A stretch of 64,000 nucleotides of DNA from a candidate division KSB1 bacterium. Its GTDB lineage: Bacteria; Zhuqueibacterota; Zhuqueibacteria; JANLFK01; Oleimicrobiaceae. Positions 1 to 8,204 of this stretch are shown here, one piece after another. The notes below the pieces were generated by a model. The model was not told the origin of the DNA. It was given only the letters and a program-made list of their open reading frames with translations, and searched no databases. Numbering within the stretch: the stretch's first letter is position 1; each line of letters begins with the position of its first letter. The translations under genes and the position numbers were made by a program. The stretch is taken from the NCBI GenBank assembly GCA_024655945.1, contig JANLFK010000001.1:310001-374000 (forward strand), given 5' to 3'.

Positions 1-3000
1 GAGGAAAGTAAGGTCGACCAGGGGATGGCCTGGCCGGATCTCCACCCAAAAACCCTCGCCGGTACGCAGCTTCATCTTGCTCAAGGAGCCGCCGGACTGG
101 GAGAACCACTTGCCATCGTACGGGGTGCCGGTGCCGCCCGCCAACCACGCAACCTCGTAGCCGCTGCCGGTCCATTTGAGCACCCGATCGGCCTGGGTGG
201 CGTTCGATCCGCCGGTCAGCCGAGCCCCGAGTATCTCGCCCAAGGAGGAGTCGGCAGGGATCAGGGGGAGAGAGACCAGATTGAGGCCGGGACTCAACCG
301 GCGGCGCATTTTGCCGATGCGGCATACAGCCTCTTTGGCGCCAGCAGGACGCTTAGCCTTTATGACGTAGAAACGGTCCACCTCCTCCGAGGCAGCGCCT
401 ACGTCCGTCCACTCGGTGCCGCGAATGGAGGCGATGGGATTCTGCGGCTCAAAATAGGGGGAGTCTCCGCGATAGACGTAGTACGCCTCAGCACGGGGCA
501 CTTCCTTCCATCGTAAGGTGAGGTCGCCACCCACCGTGGTGGCGCGAGGCTGCAGATCCGGCGGTTTGCTCGTGCAGCGCACCATGACCACGTACATGCT
601 CCCCGTGCCTGATGTGCTTCCGTTTGGACCAAGCGTGATCGCCTCCCCGGGAGCATATGTCCGCCGCGAGCTCCAGATACGAAAATTGCTGCAACCCGGA
701 TCAGTCACTCCCAGCCGGTCACTTGTCTGCACAAAGCCAGTGGTCAGCCACGAGGGCACCGGCACGCGCGCGTCATGGACCACGTAGACGGTCACGGAGT
801 CCCCAGCGGTGAAAGACACGGCCAGGTCGCTCTTCGTTTTGTCATTGTTGACGGTCTTGATCCAGAGCAGACCCTCATAGCCTTGGGGAATGCTTGTTAC
901 CCGGTAATCCCGGTCGGCGTAGTAGGCATCGCCCACGTTGACGTAAGCGGGTAAGTAGGTGCTCGGCGTAATGGAGTGAACGACTCCTTCGCCGGCAATT
1001 GCCGCTACCTGGATGTAGACGAAGGTCATCGAGGTCTGCCCCTGGTCGTCAGTCACGTAGAGGCGTGGCTCATAACCTCCGTCCTCCAAATAGGTGTGGG
1101 TTACCACCGGCGACCAGGAGCTGTCCCCGTCGCCAAATTCCCACAGGTAGGACACGATGCGCCCGTCCAGGTCGTAGGAAGTGGTCGCGTCGAACCTCAC
1201 GGTGAGCGGCATAGTCCCAGAAGTGGGCGTGGCCTGGATCACCGGCATGGGGGCGTACCCCCTGCTCTCTATCACTGGGATTTCACCCAGAATGCGATGG
1301 AACAGACTCCCACGCTTGTCCATCCACACCACGTGCGCACAGTTTTGGCCGGCAGCCACTGCTGGGTGTCCGCATCCGGTGGGGGCCGCCGGGTCGATGA
1401 GCTGCGCCTGGCCCCACCCAGTTGTGGGGTCGGAGACGTTGTAGATAACCCGGTCAGTGTCGGTGAAGAGGGTCTTGTCCCCTTGGTGACTGACCACGTA
1501 GATGCGCCCTTGTCCGTCAATAGCTATGCGAGGATAATGGCTGCCGTACACCTGGCTCCACTCCAAGCCTGGCACGCGCTGGCGCTGCCAATTGCTCGCA
1601 CCCACCCGCTTGGCAACCCAGGCAGCCCTGTCCCAATAGCTCACGTACGGAGTACCGTCTGGGTGCACGGCGATGAACAGACCCTCGCCAATCTTGCCTT
1701 CGGAGTTGTCGATGTTTTCGACCCCTTGCCAGGTGCCATTGCGATAGAGGCGGTACAGGGGGTCATAATCCTCGCCCATGTTATCCCACCGCCAGAGAAG
1801 GTGGATGTCGCCGCCCGGCCCAGAGGCAATGTCGCAATACGCGTGTGTGCGGTCGGTGACCGTGTAGTAGACGAGCACCGAATCGCCAAAGCTGGTGGCG
1901 TCGGCGGTCTTCATGCGATAGAACGGGGCTTCGCTCCCAAGGTACTTGCCCCGATAGAGCACCCAGAGGTTGTCGCAGGTGTCTGTGGTGATGGCGAACT
2001 TTTCGGCAGTGGCCACGTACACGGGCTGCGACCAGTTTTCGCCAAGGCGCGCCGAGTACTTCACCTTGCTTCCGTCGTACCAGGCCACATGCGGCAGGCC
2101 TCGACTATCCGCCGCGATGTCCAGAGAGTTGTGGCACCTGGCCCAGGCGCCCCCGCTCCCAGGGATGCGCTCCGGTTCACTCCAGCTGGAGAGATTGAAG
2201 CGCATGTAGTATACCCCCTCGGGCCCCAGGAAGACCAGGTGTGCGCGTCCGTACTTGTCCACTGCCATGGCGGGGAACCTGCCGTCCACGCCCAGGGGCA
2301 ACGGGTGCCCGGCTTGTGTGCCGGCATAGAGGGTGAGACTCTTGCTCTTCGTCTGACCGGCACAGTTGACCCTCATGCGCAATTGGTAAGTGCCAGGCAT
2401 GCTGAAAGTGACGGTCCCGGAACGGCCAGTGCCCAGCGCCACATTCTCAGAACCACCCACTCTGTCGTAGAACCAACTGTACGCCGATGCATCGGTGATG
2501 AGCTGACCCTCGCTGTCGTAAGCCTCCCCTTCATAAGGAATCGCCTGTCCCAAGTCGAAGCGGTTCTGCGTCGGCTGGGTGATCACCAGAGAGAGCTTAT
2601 TGCTCACGGAAGCGAAAAAGTCCAACATCCAGCCATCGCCAGGATTGGCCTCGGTACCACTCCCGGTGAGGGTGAAATTGAAGGGGTAGTACTGAATCCA
2701 AGCGCTGTGCCAGAACCAGTAGTTGCCATTTTCGCGCTCAAACACCGCCTCGCTCGTGATCTGCTGCTTCAGGTCCTCGGTGTAGACGCCATTGGATCCG
2801 CGGTTCAATTGCTCATTGTTGACCTGCGGCCTATTGCCGGACAGGTGCGGCTGCGGGTGGCCGTGCGTGTAGCAGATGTCAGCAGTGGGCACATCGATAA
2901 TCCCCTCGTCGGACATGGGACTGATGCCACATAGCCTCTGCGGGTCGACCGCATGCACCGTGTCCACCAGCGCCTTTGCCAGCGGCACGCGCTCAGACGG

Positions 3001-3594
3001 CCTCTTGGCCGTCGAAAAGACCTCCGGGTATTGATAGCCGCCGTGCCCGTACTCGTTGGCGATGTCCAAAAACACATGGCGGTAGGGACGCAGCCACTCC
3101 GTGGCGTTGCGCACCGCCCGATAGATTGCTGCAGGGCTATCCCAATGGTCGCGGGTCAAATTTGGGGTCAAAGCTGCCTTGCGGCACTGCCGCTGGTAGA
3201 AATAACCCACGTTGACCACCATGTCCAGTTCACGCGCCCGCTCCAGTATGGCCCGTAGCCGCTCCATGTACTCGGGTTTCAGCGACCCATCGGAGCGAAA
3301 GGCGCTATTGGAGTACCATTTGCCATTGGCATCAATCTCAAAACCGGGGCTCCCACCTTGCAGGTTGACGCCGATCGTGTTAATGCCGTAGGCACGATAT
3401 TGCGACATGGCAACCAGTAACTCCTGGGTCTGTTGGTCATCCCACAAGGCATTGACGACACGGATACCCCACATTTCGAAGGGCTTGCCGTCAAGCAGAA
3501 AACGTGTGCCTTGCACGCTCAAAACGTCGCCTCCCTGAAGTGGCGCAACAGACCCGACGAACACCATCAGCGCGATCGTCAGGCCGCGTAGCAT
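1..3594 (-). CDS. Secreted multidomain glycoside-hydrolase-like surface protein (partial, runs off left edge)
   Basis: One frame stays open for 1,198 codons from the ATG at 3594 to base 1, so the C-terminus is missing. The N-terminus has a signal peptide (hydrophobic core LTIALMVFVG). Residues about 24-330 look like a clan GH-A TIM barrel: the start 'GTRFLLDGKPFEMWGIR' is typical of GH5-like enzymes, and 'DIANEYGH' puts an Asn-Glu pair (acid/base Glu near residue 181) where that clan has it. I could not place the nucleophile. Residues about 430-770 hold repeated beta-propeller-like units ('AMAVDKYGRAHLVF', 'IAVHPDGTPYVSYW'). A PKD domain ('WEFGDGDSSW') lies at about 780-865 and an FnIII-like domain near 1010-1080. 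Such proteins are exported and act on, or bind, polysaccharides at the cell surface. Upstream GTG codons (3660, 3651) are in frame, but the ATG gives the better signal peptide. The substrate cannot be read. Confidence 0.8.
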   Translation of the reverse strand, partial: MLRGLTIALMVFVGSVAPLQGGDVLSVQGTRFLLDGKPFEMWGIRVVNALWDDQQTQELLVAMSQYRAYGINTIGVNLQGGSPGFEIDANGKWYSNSAFRSDGSLKPEYMERLRAILERARELDMVVNVGYFYQRQCRKAALTPNLTRDHWDSPAAIYRAVRNATEWLRPYRHVFLDIANEYGHGGYQYPEVFSTAKRPSERVPLAKALVDTVHAVDPQRLCGISPMSDEGIIDVPTADICYTHGHPQPHLSGNRPQVNNEQLNRGSNGVYTEDLKQQITSEAVFERENGNYWFWHSAWIQYYPFNFTLTGSGTEANPGDGWMLDFFASVSNKLSLVITQPTQNRFDLGQAIPYEGEAYDSEGQLITDASAYSWFYDRVGGSENVALGTGRSGTVTFSMPGTYQLRMRVNCAGQTKSKSLTLYAGTQAGHPLPLGVDGRFPAMAVDKYGRAHLVFLGPEGVYYMRFNLSSWSEPERIPGSGGAWARCHNSLDIAADSRGLPHVAWYDGSKVKYSARLGENWSQPVYVATAEKFAITTDTCDNLWVLYRGKYLGSEAPFYRMKTADATSFGDSVLVYYTVTDRTHAYCDIASGPGGDIHLLWRWDNMGEDYDPLYRLYRNGTWQGVENIDNSEGKIGEGLFIAVHPDGTPYVSYWDRAAWVAKRVGASNWQRQRVPGLEWSQVYGSHYPRIAIDGQGRIYVVSHQGDKTLFTDTDRVIYNVSDPTTGWGQAQLIDPAAPTGCGHPAVAAGQNCAHVVWMDKRGSLFHRILGEIPVIESRGYAPMPVIQATPTSGTMPLTVRFDATTSYDLDGRIVSYLWEFGDGDSSWSPVVTHTYLEDGGYEPRLYVTDDQGQTSMTFVYIQVAAIAGEGVVHSITPSTYLPAYVNVGDAYYADRDYRVTSIPQGYEGLLWIKTVNNDKTKSDLAVSFTAGDSVTVYVVHDARVPVPSWLTTGFVQTSDRLGVTDPGCSNFRIWSSRRTYAPGEAITLGPNGSTSGTGSMYVVMVRCTSKPPDLQPRATTVGGDLTLRWKEVPRAEAYYVYRGDSPYFEPQNPIASIRGTEWTDVGAASEEVDRFYVIKAKRPAGAKEAVCRIGKMRRRLSPGLNLVSLPLIPADSSLGEILGARLTGGSNATQADRVLKWTGSGYEVAWLAGGTGTPYDGKWFSQSGGSLSKMKLRTGEGFWVEIRPGHPLVDLTFL

Positions 3595-3929
3595 GCCGTT
3601 TGCCTTGCCGACTCCGATTGCCGTAGCACTGCACAGGCTGCTCTTTGTCACGTCTTTCACCTCGCCTCGTCCTTGGAAAGAAAAGCAGTGCGCCACTTTT
3701 GCGCAGCAGGACCAACGGCTGCGCTTTCGCTGTGCTTGGCTGGTAGAGCGCGACCACCGCATAGGTGTCTCGTTGCCCGGCCAACATCTCCTCTCTCCAC
3801 TGCTTCTCTCCTGCCCTGCCGAGGCTCACCCCTTCCCCTTCGTCGTTGAACCAAGCTTGCAGCGCCTCTCTCTCCTCATTCGCTTGTCGTGGTGACCGAT
3901 CAAACCGTGCATCCGGCCAAGCCGCGGCT
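3595..3929. other. Intergenic, 335 bp
   Basis: This lies between the receiver-domain gene and the large secreted protein on the same strand. A minus-strand open frame crosses it (3491-3967), but its product matches nothing I recognise and it overlaps both neighbours. I treat it as non-coding and see no convincing promoter or hairpin. Confidence 0.5.
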
Positions 3930-4319
3930 CTATGCCAGGAGGCTGCGGGCGGTGGAAATGACCTCATTCACTTCCCGCATGTCTACCGGCTTGAAGATCT
4001 GGTAGGTGACGCCCTCCTGGGCTACCATCTGGCGGACCTGATAGTTGAAATCGCGCGAGATGACCACAACGGGAAGGCGCGGTCTGCTTCGCCGTACAAT
4101 GGGCACCAAGTCGATGCCATGTATCCCCGACAGGTCCAGGTCAACAATGAGCAAGTCGACCTTGTCCTCCAGGATGCGGAGCAGCACATCACCCGCCTTG
4201 CGCAGGCAAGTGACCTGAAACCGCGCGTCGGCCATGTCGCGCGCGAAGATCGCCTCTATTTCCGGATCAACTGTCGCCACCACGATCTGCTTCTTGCGTG
4301 ATGCTGGTCTCGTCTGCAT
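3930..4319 (-). CDS. Stand-alone response-regulator receiver domain protein
   Basis: The 129-residue product is a single REC domain (CheY-like) with no output domain. The probable phosphoacceptor is Asp60 in 'LLIVDLDLSG', the conserved Lys is in 'IFKPVD', and the acidic pocket after strand 1 ('ATVDPE') has one Asp instead of the usual two. The frame is open upstream to 4424, but the ATG at 4319 follows a GAGAG ribosome site and begins just before the fold, so I chose it. It lies 545 bp downstream of the kinase/NtrC operon and may take phosphate from those kinases, which is an inference from proximity. A role as a phosphorelay intermediate or protein-interaction switch fits the family. Confidence 0.85.
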   Translation of the reverse strand: MQTRPASRKKQIVVATVDPEIEAIFARDMADARFQVTCLRKAGDVLLRILEDKVDLLIVDLDLSGIHGIDLVPIVRRSRPRLPVVVISRDFNYQVRQMVAQEGVTYQIFKPVDMREVNEVISTARSLLA

Positions 4320-4526
4320 CGTCTCTCTGCCAGAATGAACCCGTTCCGCGTCGCTCGCTGCTGGAATACCTGCCTTGGCATCCCCGGTTTTACAAAGGCT
4401 ATGCCATGCGCGGGGCAACACCACGTCACCTGAGGAGAGCGTTGCATCTCATTGACATTACACAATGTTAGGCGACACACTGGCGGGAGCAATTTGGCGG
4501 GGAATTTCTGAACATTTAGCTCAGAC

Positions 4527-4544
4527 TGTGGCACGCATGCCACA
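4527..4544. promoter_or_regulatory. Perfect 7-bp-arm palindrome, possible operator
   Basis: TGTGGCA and TGCCACA are separated by four bases, about 210 bp upstream of the receiver-domain gene. The symmetry suits a dimeric DNA-binding protein. It contains TGGCAC, as in a sigma-54 -24 box, but no TTGC-type -12 element follows, so I do not call a sigma-54 promoter. Confidence 0.35.
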
Positions 4545-4785
4545 CTCGGAAGGCAAGAGAATTGCTAACCGTTTGTGGCTAAGAGAATTGTGTCTATGTG
4601 GCGTGAGCTACACAAAGGGGCAAGAAAAGCAGTTCCCGGGGACACAAGACTGGCGCGCGCGCACCACAACCTCGCGCACGGCGGGTGGAACGCGCTGTCC
4701 AGTCTTCCGTGCCCAGGCGGAGAAATGGGTTGGGGGGAGCACGCTCTCAAGACAAGACAGGTTGCGGGAGGGGAGCTCAGCGGGA

Positions 4786-4814
4786 GAAAGAAAATCCGTC
4801 CTGTGGGACGGATT
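4786..4814 (-). terminator. Rho-independent terminator of the NtrC operon
   Basis: AATCCGTCC and GGACGGATT form a perfect 9-bp stem with a 4-nt loop (4793-4814). On the minus strand it is followed by TTTTCTTTCTCCC. It sits about 50 bp after the stop of the NtrC-type regulator. Confidence 0.85.
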
Positions 4815-4863
4815 GGGTTACTTGCGCCAGTGCAGAGGACGAGGGTACGGCTCTGGAGCGCGC

Positions 4864-6282
4864 TCACTCCTCCCCTCGTACGTCCCCTGCGTAGATGGCT
4901 TCCTTGCTCAGGTTATGCTCCTCGAGCATGCGGTAGATGGTCTTGCGGTTCAACCCTGCGGCCTCTGCGGCGCGGGAGATGTTACCGCCATGTCTGCGGA
5001 TCAGCCGCTCCAGATACTCACGCTCAAAGCGCTGCACCACTTGCTCCTTCGCCTCGTGGAAGGGCAGATCTGTGGGAGTCGGCGGGTAGGAGGTCTTCCC
5101 CACAGAGCGGACCTTCTCCGGCAGGTCGCGCAGCTCCAAGGTACCCGTGGTGGACATGGATACGGCATGCTCAATGGCATTCTGCAGCTCTCTGACGTTG
5201 CCCGGCCAGTGGTAGCGCTGCAGCGCCAGAAGAGCCTCATTCGAAATCTTGCCCACCTCAATCTGGTTGGACTTGCTGAATTCGCGCAGAAAGTGGTAGG
5301 CTAAGAGCGGAATGTCCTCGGCCCGTTCGCGAAGTGGCGGCACCTTGATGTTCACCACGCAGAGGCGGTAGTACAGCTCGTGGCGAAGCCGTTTGCTGGC
5401 CACCGCTTCTTCCGGGTCGATGTTGGTGGCCGACACCACGCGGATGTCCACCCCGATGAGCTTCTTACCGCCGAGGCGCCGGAATTCCAGCTCTTCCAGC
5501 ACGCGCAGCAGCTTCCCTTGGAGGTTGTAGCTCATCTCGGCAATTTCATCGAGGAAAAGAGTGCCGCCGTGGGCGATCTCTATCAGACCCTCCTTCGTCG
5601 TCACTGCGCCGGTGAAGGCACCGCGCTCATACCCAAAAAGCTCGCTCTCAAGGAGATTCTCGGGCAGGGCTGCACAGTCCACAGCCACGAATGGTCGCGC
5701 AGCCCGGCTGCTATAGTAGTGAATGGCGCGCGCCACGAGCTCCTTTCCTGTGCCCGACTCGCCGGTGACCATGACGTTGGCACTGGTGCGCGCAACCTTC
5801 CTCACCTGCTCCAGGATCTTCTTGATGGCATCGCTGGTGCCCACAATCTTATCCGGGCGAGGCCCCGCCTCTATCTGTGAGCGCAAAGCGGAGTTCTCGC
5901 GGGTCAACTCGGCGTACTTCAGCGCTCGTTCCACCACGATGCGCAGATCATCGCTGGAAAAGGGCTTGGGGATGTAGTCAAACGCCCCTTCGCGGATGGC
6001 CTTCTTGGCACTGTCGATAGAAGCGTACCCCGTGTAGATGACCACCACGACGTCCGGGTCCTCCTCCAGCGCCGCCTTCAGTAACTCAATGCCACTCATA
6101 TGCGGCATGACCAAGTCGGCGAGAATGACCCACGGTTTCTTCTCTCTGAGCACGGTGAGCGCCTGGTGACCGCTGTTGACGCCGATGCACCCATAACCCA
6201 GATTGCGCAACAACTCCAGGCGACTGCTCAGAGAGTCCTCTTCGTCGTCGACGACGAGAATCAGTCGCTCCTTCTCATTCAT
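4864..6282 (-). CDS. NtrC-family sigma-54-dependent response regulator
   Basis: The 472-residue protein has the classical order. A receiver domain (about 7-120) has the acidic pair at Asp12/Asp13, phosphoacceptor Asp56 ('ILADLVMP') and Lys in 'YIPKPF'. The AAA+ sigma-54 activation domain has Walker A GESGTGKE, the sigma-54 contact motif GAFTGA and Walker B 'LFLDEIAEM'. A Fis-type helix-turn-helix ends the protein ('SRAAEAAGLNRKTIYRM'). The start is the ATG at 6282, which overlaps the stop of the upstream kinase as ATGA, so the two are translationally coupled. It should activate sigma-54 promoters once phosphorylated by the kinase(s) before it. I found no clear sigma-54 promoter in this window, so its targets are probably elsewhere. 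Confidence 0.95.
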   Translation of the reverse strand: MNEKERLILVVDDEEDSLSSRLELLRNLGYGCIGVNSGHQALTVLREKKPWVILADLVMPHMSGIELLKAALEEDPDVVVVIYTGYASIDSAKKAIREGAFDYIPKPFSSDDLRIVVERALKYAELTRENSALRSQIEAGPRPDKIVGTSDAIKKILEQVRKVARTSANVMVTGESGTGKELVARAIHYYSSRAARPFVAVDCAALPENLLESELFGYERGAFTGAVTTKEGLIEIAHGGTLFLDEIAEMSYNLQGKLLRVLEELEFRRLGGKKLIGVDIRVVSATNIDPEEAVASKRLRHELYYRLCVVNIKVPPLRERAEDIPLLAYHFLREFSKSNQIEVGKISNEALLALQRYHWPGNVRELQNAIEHAVSMSTTGTLELRDLPEKVRSVGKTSYPPTPTDLPFHEAKEQVVQRFEREYLERLIRRHGGNISRAAEAAGLNRKTIYRMLEEHNLSKEAIYAGDVRGEE

Positions 6283-8204
6283 GCGCGCGCTCCTATGGAC
6301 TGCGGTTCCATGACCATAGCCGGCAGGGAAACAATCACTGTGGCCCCTCGTCCAGGTTGGCTCCTCACCTCGATGTGACCGCCATGGTCGCTGACAATGC
6401 CGTAGCAAAGGGAAAGCCCAAGGCCCGCCTGCCTGCTCACCTTCTTGGTGGTAAAGAAGGGCTCAAAAACATGCGGCAATATGTGCTCCGGGATTCCTAC
6501 GCCCGTGTCGCTCACTTCCACCTCAACCTGCCCGCTGTACGGATTGTGACGTGCTGCGATCCGTATCACCCCCTTGTCCACGATGGCCTCGGCAGCGTTC
6601 CGCAATATGTTCACGAAGCAGCGTTCGAGGTCGCTCTCGCTCCCCAGAATCTTGGGCAAGTCCGGCCTGATGTCCGTCTCCACGGTGAGGTCAGCCGGCG
6701 ATCGCGTAATCTCGGAGACGGCGGCGGCATTGCGCAGCACCGTGGCGAGGTCCACGGGTGCGTACTCTTCTGGAGAGCCTCTGGTGAACCCCACCAGGAG
6801 GCTTGTGACATTGGCGATTTGCCGAATCTGCTTCTGGATGGCTTCCAACTCCGCACGCACTCCGGCCACATCAGCCCCCTTGGCAATTTCGATCTCCAAA
6901 AGGCTGACATGGTTCTGCAGGGCTTCCAAAGGATTGTTGATTTCGTGGGCGATGCGCCCTGCAAGCTGCGCTAAGCTGTCCATCTTTTCCTGGAACACCT
7001 GCCGGGCGCGCGCACGTACCATCTCGCTCACATCCCGGGCGCATAAGGCGACAACCCGCGTGCCGTCTGCCAGTACCTGGGCCTGGAACTCATAGTCAAG
7101 GTGGCATTCACCTTTGTCTGGACTCCGCCAGCTCAGTCTGCCGCGCACTGTGTTGTCCGCGCCCAAAGCTTTGCGGAACTCCGTCTCCAGACGGTCCCAA
7201 GGAATTTCCCCGCCGAGGTTTGACAACGCGCTGCCGACGAGCTTGTCCGCGCTTTGCTCTGCCGATGCCGCAAGAGCCCGATTGCAGAAAAGCACCTTGC
7301 CCTCGGTGGAAAGGACCGCCACGAGCTCCTCGATGGTGTTGAGCACCCCCTCGGCATAGGCCGCCCGCACCCGCATCTGGGCGACTTGGCGCGCGATCTC
7401 TTTGCGGAGCAGGTCCTTCTGGGCGGTGGGCAGCTCCGGACCGGGTCGGCCCTCAACTGCAAGACCCTCGGCGAGCAACAGGGTCTCGCCTTTGCCGCCG
7501 GGCAGCGGCAGCGCGGAAACGGCGACCGTGGCACCTCCCCCCTGCTGCTGGGGGGTGTTCAACTCCGCGCGCACCCACTTGCCGCTGCGTCGAGCTTCTG
7601 GCACCGGGCAGTCTTCACATACCGCGCGACGTCCCCGAAGGACCACGTAGCAGCGTTGGCCGACAAGCCCCTCATGCGACTCGACGGCAAAAAGCCGTGC
7701 GTAGGCGCTACTTGCCCGCACGATCTGGAAATCAGCATCGATGACCATGACGGGCGCAGGCAGAGAGTCCAGAACCGCTTGCAGGTGAGAATAGGCTTGG
7801 TGGCGTTCCCGCCAGAGCCTGAGCTCCTCGTTCACCGGGATGCTCAGGATGAGCGCGCCCACTACCTTGTCGTTGCTGCGCAGGGGAACTACCTCGTCGC
7901 GGAAGGCCTGCACAGTCTCCCCATCAGGGGCTTGCAGAGGCACCTCGATCGGTTGCCCCCGCCAGGGAGTGCCTGTGGATAGCACCTGGCGCACCACCTG
8001 GTCCAGACCGCTTGCCCTTACGGAAGGGCTATCGAACAGGCACCGACCCAGGACCTCCGTGCGTTTCACCGCCGACAGGCGCTCTTGGAAGCGGTTCAGC
8101 AGAAGAATGCGCCCCTGGCTGTCGACCACGCAGACTCCCCAGGGGAGGTGGTCCAGGACCCCGGCGTAAAGCTTGTCGCGTTCGCGCTCCTTATCTGACT
8201 CCAC
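6279..8204 (-). CDS. Soluble multi-PAS sensor histidine kinase
   Basis: The 641-residue protein has no membrane segments. Three PAS-like modules (about 12-120, 140-260, 290-400) precede the kinase core. The phosphorylated His is near residue 420 in 'RIAHEINNPLEAL', followed by the N box ('NILRNAAEAI') and G boxes ('DTGVGIP', 'GLGLSLCYGIV'). The second PAS carries the pattern C-x10-C-x2-C ('CEDCP'), shared with the upstream kinase and suggesting a metal, heme or redox sensor; that is an inference. The GTG start at 8204 follows a TAGGAG ribosome site and overlaps the end of the upstream kinase by 14 bases. It most likely phosphorylates the NtrC-type regulator immediately downstream. Confidence 0.93.
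   Translation of the reverse strand: MESDKERERDKLYAGVLDHLPWGVCVVDSQGRILLLNRFQERLSAVKRTEVLGRCLFDSPSVRASGLDQVVRQVLSTGTPWRGQPIEVPLQAPDGETVQAFRDEVVPLRSNDKVVGALILSIPVNEELRLWRERHQAYSHLQAVLDSLPAPVMVIDADFQIVRASSAYARLFAVESHEGLVGQRCYVVLRGRRAVCEDCPVPEARRSGKWVRAELNTPQQQGGGATVAVSALPLPGGKGETLLLAEGLAVEGRPGPELPTAQKDLLRKEIARQVAQMRVRAAYAEGVLNTIEELVAVLSTEGKVLFCNRALAASAEQSADKLVGSALSNLGGEIPWDRLETEFRKALGADNTVRGRLSWRSPDKGECHLDYEFQAQVLADGTRVVALCARDVSEMVRARARQVFQEKMDSLAQLAGRIAHEINNPLEALQNHVSLLEIEIAKGADVAGVRAELEAIQKQIRQIANVTSLLVGFTRGSPEEYAPVDLATVLRNAAAVSEITRSPADLTVETDIRPDLPKILGSESDLERCFVNILRNAAEAIVDKGVIRIAARHNPYSGQVEVEVSDTGVGIPEHILPHVFEPFFTTKKVSRQAGLGLSLCYGIVSDHGGHIEVRSQPGRGATVIVSLPAMVMEPQSIGARA

Larger units (their letters stand above)
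4320..4863. other. Intergenic, 544 bp, with terminator and palindrome
   Basis: This gap holds the terminator of the NtrC operon (4786-4814) and a palindrome (4527-4544). Otherwise I see only short shadow frames. A weak minus-strand promoter candidate (TTGCTC, 16-base spacer, TAACAT, roughly 4466-4493) could serve the receiver gene. Confidence 0.45.

Noticed and set aside
976-2934. A 652-codon plus-strand open frame
   Set aside because: It is antisense to the large secreted protein, whose frame shows clear domains on the minus strand. The plus-strand product has no recognisable motif.
3491-3967. A 158-codon minus-strand frame between the receiver gene and the large secreted protein
   Set aside because: It overlaps both neighbours and shows no family resemblance; probably high-G+C noise.
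4527-4550. Possible sigma-54 promoter (TGGCAC)
   Set aside because: There is no TTGC-like -12 element at the required distance on either strand.
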